Below, piece by piece: positions 60,997 to 64,000 of a DNA stretch of 64,000 nucleotides. The position numbers and the translations under genes were made by a program. The notes under the pieces were generated by a model. It did no database searches. It was not told the origin of the DNA and was given only the letters and a program-made list of their open reading frames with translations. This DNA comes from Marinomonas vulgaris (GTDB lineage Bacteria; Pseudomonadota; Gammaproteobacteria; Pseudomonadales; Marinomonadaceae): contig NZ_JAGSSV010000001.1 in assembly GCF_018145875.1 (NCBI RefSeq), positions 1 through 64,000 on the forward strand, given 5' to 3'. How positions within the stretch are numbered: position 1 is the first letter of the stretch; every line of letters begins with the position of its first letter.

Positions 60997-61037
60997 CAAA
61001 AAGCCCCTTCTGCTAACCAAAGCAGAAGGGGCTTTTT
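60997..61037. terminator. Bidirectional terminator between panD and tpx
   Basis: AAAAAGCCCCTTCTGCT pairs with AGCAGAAGGGGCTTTTT, T runs on both strands. A very strong hairpin. Confidence 0.93.
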
Positions 61038-61061
61038 AATGCTTAAATCGTAATTTACAGA

Positions 61062-61559
61062 TTAAGCTAAAGCCGCCAGTGCAGCTTCATAATTTGGCTC
61101 ATCAGCGGTTTCTGCCACCTGCTCTGTGTAAATCACTTTGCCTGCTTCATCAAGAATCACCACTGCACGAGACAATAAGCCTTGCAGAGGACCATTCGCA
61201 AAAGCAAGGCCGTAATCATCACCGAAAGTCGAACGGAAGCTTGAGCCTGTATCAAGGTTATCAATGCCTTCAGCGCCACAAAACCGTGCAGCTGCAAAAG
61301 GCAAATCAGCAGACACACAGATCACATTGACGCCTTTATGCGCTGCAGCCGACTCGTTAAACTTACGGACAGAAGTTGCACAGGTTGGCGTATCTACTGA
61401 GGGAAAGATATTCAGCACTAATTTACTGCCACTGTAATCAGCCAATGTCGCTACAGACAAATCGGTTTTAACCAGCTCAAAATCGGGTGCAGCAGACCCA
61501 ACGACAGGCAAACTGCCAACAGTGTCAAATGGGTTGCCTTTCAAGGTAACAGTTGTCAT
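61062..61559 (-). CDS. tpx: Thiol peroxidase
   Basis: Lipid-hydroperoxide and peroxide reductase using thioredoxin, which links it to trxB. 165 residues. Peroxidatic C60 in DTPTCATSVR and resolving C94 in RFCGAEGI, the pair expected for atypical 2-Cys Tpx. AGAGG precedes the ATG. Single gene. Confidence 0.97.
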   Translation of the reverse strand: MTTVTLKGNPFDTVGSLPVVGSAAPDFELVKTDLSVATLADYSGSKLVLNIFPSVDTPTCATSVRKFNESAAAHKGVNVICVSADLPFAAARFCGAEGIDNLDTGSSFRSTFGDDYGLAFANGPLQGLLSRAVVILDEAGKVIYTEQVAETADEPNYEAALAALA

Positions 61560-61595
61560 AAAAACCTCTAAAATAATAAATTTACGGCAGAGAGA

Positions 61596-62090
61596 TTAGC
61601 CGCGAATGATGGATACGTTCTCAGCTTGCTTGCCTTTCTCGCCTTCAGTGACGTAAAAACGCACCAATTGACCTTCTACCAAAAAGCGACGTCCACGGCC
61701 GCGAATAGCGCGATAATGTACAAAAACATCGTCGCCATTTTCCATTGTCAAAAAGCCAAAACCTTTTGATGAGTTAAACCATTTAACCGTACCTTGTTCA
61801 CGGTCGTCGTTTTCATCTTCCTCTTCGTCTTCTTGGTCATCATGGCTGTGACTTTGCGGCGAAGTAGCAACGGCGGATGAACGAACTTGGCTGACCATGG
61901 CGCCAACATATACAGACACCAGCACAAAACCAAAATACACAAGAAAATTTGTGCCAACTGACTCCCCTAAAACACCTGCAATAAGAAGGGGGACAACCAA
62001 AGCAATAACAAGACTGACAATAAAGGTGCGTAACGAAAATAAACCGGAACCAACAGAAGCCCCATTAACATTATCCTGATGATCATTCAT
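61596..62090 (-). CDS. Membrane-anchored cold-shock-domain protein
   Basis: 164 residues with an unusual layout: two membrane helices (about 22-42 and 47-67), an acidic linker with a His/Asp/Glu run (about 80-98), and a C-terminal cold-shock domain (99-164) with RNP1 KGFGFL (109-114) and RNP2 VFVHY (122-126). The domain binds single-stranded RNA or DNA; the anchor would place it on the inner side of the membrane. Standard Csp proteins lack any anchor. Pseudomonads have related genes near dapE, as far as I recall. The ATG has AAGAGA upstream. Confidence 0.88.
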   Translation of the reverse strand: MNDHQDNVNGASVGSGLFSLRTFIVSLVIALVVPLLIAGVLGESVGTNFLVYFGFVLVSVYVGAMVSQVRSSAVATSPQSHSHDDQEDEEEDENDDREQGTVKWFNSSKGFGFLTMENGDDVFVHYRAIRGRGRRFLVEGQLVRFYVTEGEKGKQAENVSIIRG

Positions 62091-62377
62091 AACAGTATTT
62101 CTCTTATTAAATTAAATATTAAAGTGAAGCGAAGCCATTTTTAAATTAGTAGACTTCGTGTAAGTACAAAAGATGAATAAATGAATTTTACTAAATTCTT
62201 TCTGAAATCAGCATGTGAAGCTAAAGAAGATAGTAGTAAGATACCCATCTTCTTTATGAGAGCAATTTTCACGCCACTCTTACACAGTAAAGACACTGTA
62301 ATGAGTGTCCTTATTTGCCTACAATTACTCATAAAATATGAATTTAGCTCGCTTAGGTTAACACACAGAAGGCATCT
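62091..62377. other. AT-rich spacer between the cold-shock gene and slyX
   Basis: 287 bp without a convincing gene. One small dyad (GACACT...AGTGTC, 62291-62310) is seen. Two short open frames here lack ribosome sites and coding character. Confidence 0.5.
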
Positions 62378-62590
62378 ATGAACACCTCACAAACAGACCA
62401 ACGTATTGACGAATTAGAGATTAAATTGCAATTCCAAGAAGACACAATTGACAGCTTAAATCAGGTCCTTATTCGTCAGCAAAAGGACATGCTTTTAATG
62501 CAAGAAAAGTTGCTATTGTTAGGCAAGCAACTAGAATCTTATCGCCAACAACAGCCGATTCAAGACGGTGACCGTCCGCCGCATTATTAA
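62378..62590 (+). CDS. slyX: SlyX family protein
   Basis: 70-residue coiled coil (heptads over about 8-58) ending in the family tail RPPHY. SlyX is conserved but its function is unknown. AAGG precedes the ATG. It is convergent with rsmJ. Confidence 0.93.
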   Translation: MNTSQTDQRIDELEIKLQFQEDTIDSLNQVLIRQQKDMLLMQEKLLLLGKQLESYRQQQPIQDGDRPPHY

Positions 62591-62601
62591 TGGCTTAAGT
62601 C

Positions 62602-63399
62602 TTAACTAACCACCGCGTCTAAAGACTTTAAAACATAAATATCAAAGCGACCAGATTTACCCTCCAGCTGATATGTCGGTTCTTGATCATTTAAAAAAGG
62701 CGCGCCTTTTGGTCGCTTCACCACCACACGATACTCGGCTAAAGACAAAGCGTAGGATAATAAGCCATCGGCATCCTCATCTTTTCCTACTAGATCACGA
62801 AAAAACGCCATCTCTTTCTTGGCGGCAGCAGAACCTTTGTCGGTATGTGGATACATAGGATCTAAGTACACCACATCAAACAATTCACTGCCTTCTATGC
62901 CCGTTATATCGGTTTCTAACAGGGTCATTTTCGACACGATACCAGACACCTCGTGATGCAATGACCCGCGATATAAACCATCTTTAAGCATGGCGCGCAC
63001 AAATCCTACCCGCTCACACAGAGCAAGGGTACAGCCCAAACACGCCAACACAAAGGCATCTCGACCCAGCCCGGCAGTGGCGTCTAATACTGATAATTGG
63101 CTGCGTTTGTTAAGTCCAACGGCTTTGGCGATATCTTGGCCTTTTCCTCCACCAAAGCGGCGTCTGTGATCAACAGCCCCTGACGTAAAATCCACGAAAA
63201 CAGGCTTTGGCGCTCCTTTGCCAGTTTTCGCCACAGCGACACCTTGCGATGTATTCAGCAGCAGATAGTCGTACTTCGACACCAATTTAATAGGGCCTCG
63301 CAAGAACACATAATCCAACTGTAAGCTTTGGGCTAACTTACGAGAATCCGCCTCTAAAAAACCATCCTCTGTCGCAACCGCAATCGAACTAAGCAACAC
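62602..63399 (-). CDS. rsmJ: 16S rRNA (guanine1516-N2)-methyltransferase
   Basis: Methylates G1516 of 16S rRNA with S-adenosylmethionine. 265 residues. SAM-binding [15 protein letters not shown]; catalytic DPMYPH (in [14 protein letters not shown]). The start is GTG with AGGAG six bases upstream. It is convergent with slyX by 12 bases. Confidence 0.95.
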   Translation of the reverse strand: MLLSSIAVATEDGFLEADSRKLAQSLQLDYVFLRGPIKLVSKYDYLLLNTSQGVAVAKTGKGAPKPVFVDFTSGAVDHRRRFGGGKGQDIAKAVGLNKRSQLSVLDATAGLGRDAFVLACLGCTLALCERVGFVRAMLKDGLYRGSLHHEVSGIVSKMTLLETDITGIEGSELFDVVYLDPMYPHTDKGSAAAKKEMAFFRDLVGKDEDADGLLSYALSLAEYRVVVKRPKGAPFLNDQEPTYQLEGKSGRFDIYVLKSLDAVVS

Positions 63400-63418
63400 T
63401 ACTCTCTCCTGAAGAAAC

Positions 63419-63447
63419 GAAAAAGCTCCCTATAAAGGAGCTTTTTC
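63419..63447. terminator. Bidirectional terminator between uppP and rsmJ region
   Basis: GAAAAAGCTCC, loop, GGAGCTTTTTC. It ends uppP on the minus strand and lies just upstream of the rsmJ start. Confidence 0.88.
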
Positions 63448-63473
63448 AGCAATAACATGAAAACACATTGCCA

Positions 63474-64000
63474 TTAGATGTAAACAATACACAGTAAAAT
63501 AGAGCCTAATATCAGCCTATAAACAAAGAATGGAAAAAAGCCAATCTTATTGAGCCATTTTAGAAACAGATAAATACACAGGTACGCACTGATCGCCGAA
63601 AGCACTACCCCCATAAAAATACCAACCCAGTCAACGACCAGGTTTGATGCCACCAGCTCCACCGACTTTAATCCACCCGCCGCAAGAATAAGCGGGATGG
63701 ACAACAAGAAAGAAAACTTTGCAGCACTTTCACGGGTGAAGCCTAATGTGCGAGCTGCTGTCATAGTAATACCAGAACGGGATGTGCCGGGGATCAACGC
63801 CAATGCCTGTGCAAAACCAATAAAAAGCACACTTTTGATACCAAACTCAGCCTCTGACTTATCAGATGCACCAAAACGGTCAGATAACCACAACAGGACA
63901 CCAAACCCGATGGTGGCATAAGCAATGACTTCTAAAGAGCGCAAATGCTCACTGATAAAGTCATCAAACAACACACCAGCAACACCTGCAGGCAAGGTCG
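63474..64000 (-). CDS. uppP: Undecaprenyl-diphosphatase UppP, 5' end missing
   Basis: Membrane phosphatase that turns undecaprenyl diphosphate into the monophosphate carrier for cell wall and LPS. The C-terminal part of about 175 residues is seen; the frame continues past the right edge. Hydrophobic segments and the active-site motif IPGTSRSGITMTAA with conserved Ser/Arg identify it. UppS at 48 kb makes the substrate. Confidence 0.95.
   Translation of the reverse strand, partial: TLPAGVAGVLFDDFISEHLRSLEVIAYATIGFGVLLWLSDRFGASDKSEAEFGIKSVLFIGFAQALALIPGTSRSGITMTAARTLGFTRESAAKFSFLLSIPLILAAGGLKSVELVASNLVVDWVGIFMGVVLSAISAYLCIYLFLKWLNKIGFFPFFVYRLILGSILLCIVYI

Noticed and set aside
62141-62381. Two overlapping short frames upstream of slyX
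   Set aside because: Poor composition, no ribosome site and mutual overlap on opposite strands; treated as spacer.

Overview
The window is a mostly housekeeping stretch of a marine gammaproteobacterial chromosome. The gene content and protein style (recC-recB-recD without ptrA, glnD-dapC-dapD-yffB-dapE, ihfB-lapA-lapB-pyrF, Gsk, AGCS and SulP transporters, moderate GC) suggest an Oceanospirillales-type organism, most like Marinomonas. That assignment is an inference from memory, not a database match. About 58 protein genes and three tRNAs can be supported. There is no rRNA, CRISPR array, intact prophage or recognisable defence system.

Layout. 1-1380 is the only clearly accessory part: the right end of an IS3-family element, a small secreted protein whose 3' end the element cut off, and about 430 bp of AT-rich DNA ending at tRNA-Val. 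1541-9635 holds uvrB with a small partner gene, a SulP transporter, a ComEA-like protein, the ihfB-lapA-lapB-pyrF operon and ppa. 9739-17958 holds trxB, a MoeB/ThiF-like E1 enzyme, gsk, an orphan cheW, a Tim44-like gene behind trpS, an unknown membrane protein and an AGCS symporter with a possible sigma-54/NtrC-type control region. 18278-27247 is recC-recB-recD. tRNA-Ala, an EAL-HDOD signalling gene, tRNA-Leu, a gene remnant, a DMT exporter and a LysR regulator follow.

31195-51693 is a long minus-strand run, listed here in transcription order: rpsB-tsf-pyrH-frr (translation and UMP kinase), uppS-cdsA-dxr-rseP-bamA-skp-lpxD-fabZ-lpxA (isoprenoid, phospholipid, outer-membrane assembly and lipid A), lpxB-rnhB-dnaE, accA, tilS and a small unknown gene. 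Several internal hairpin terminators divide the run into expression units. On the plus strand, 52022-60953 carries map, glnD, the succinylase lysine/diaminopimelate genes dapC-dapD-(yffB)-dapE, two unknown genes and panD. The last part has tpx, a membrane-tethered cold-shock-domain protein, slyX, rsmJ and the 3' part of uppP.

The genes mostly serve envelope building (lipid A, undecaprenyl phosphate, BamA, LapAB, diaminopimelate), information processing and nitrogen sensing. I did not find a convincing new multi-gene system. The items most worth checking are the membrane-anchored cold-shock protein, the IS-made stop codon, the putative sigma-54 control of the AGCS transporter, the ambiguous start of the EAL-HDOD gene, two small gene remnants near tRNAs and the unknown pair between dapE and panD.
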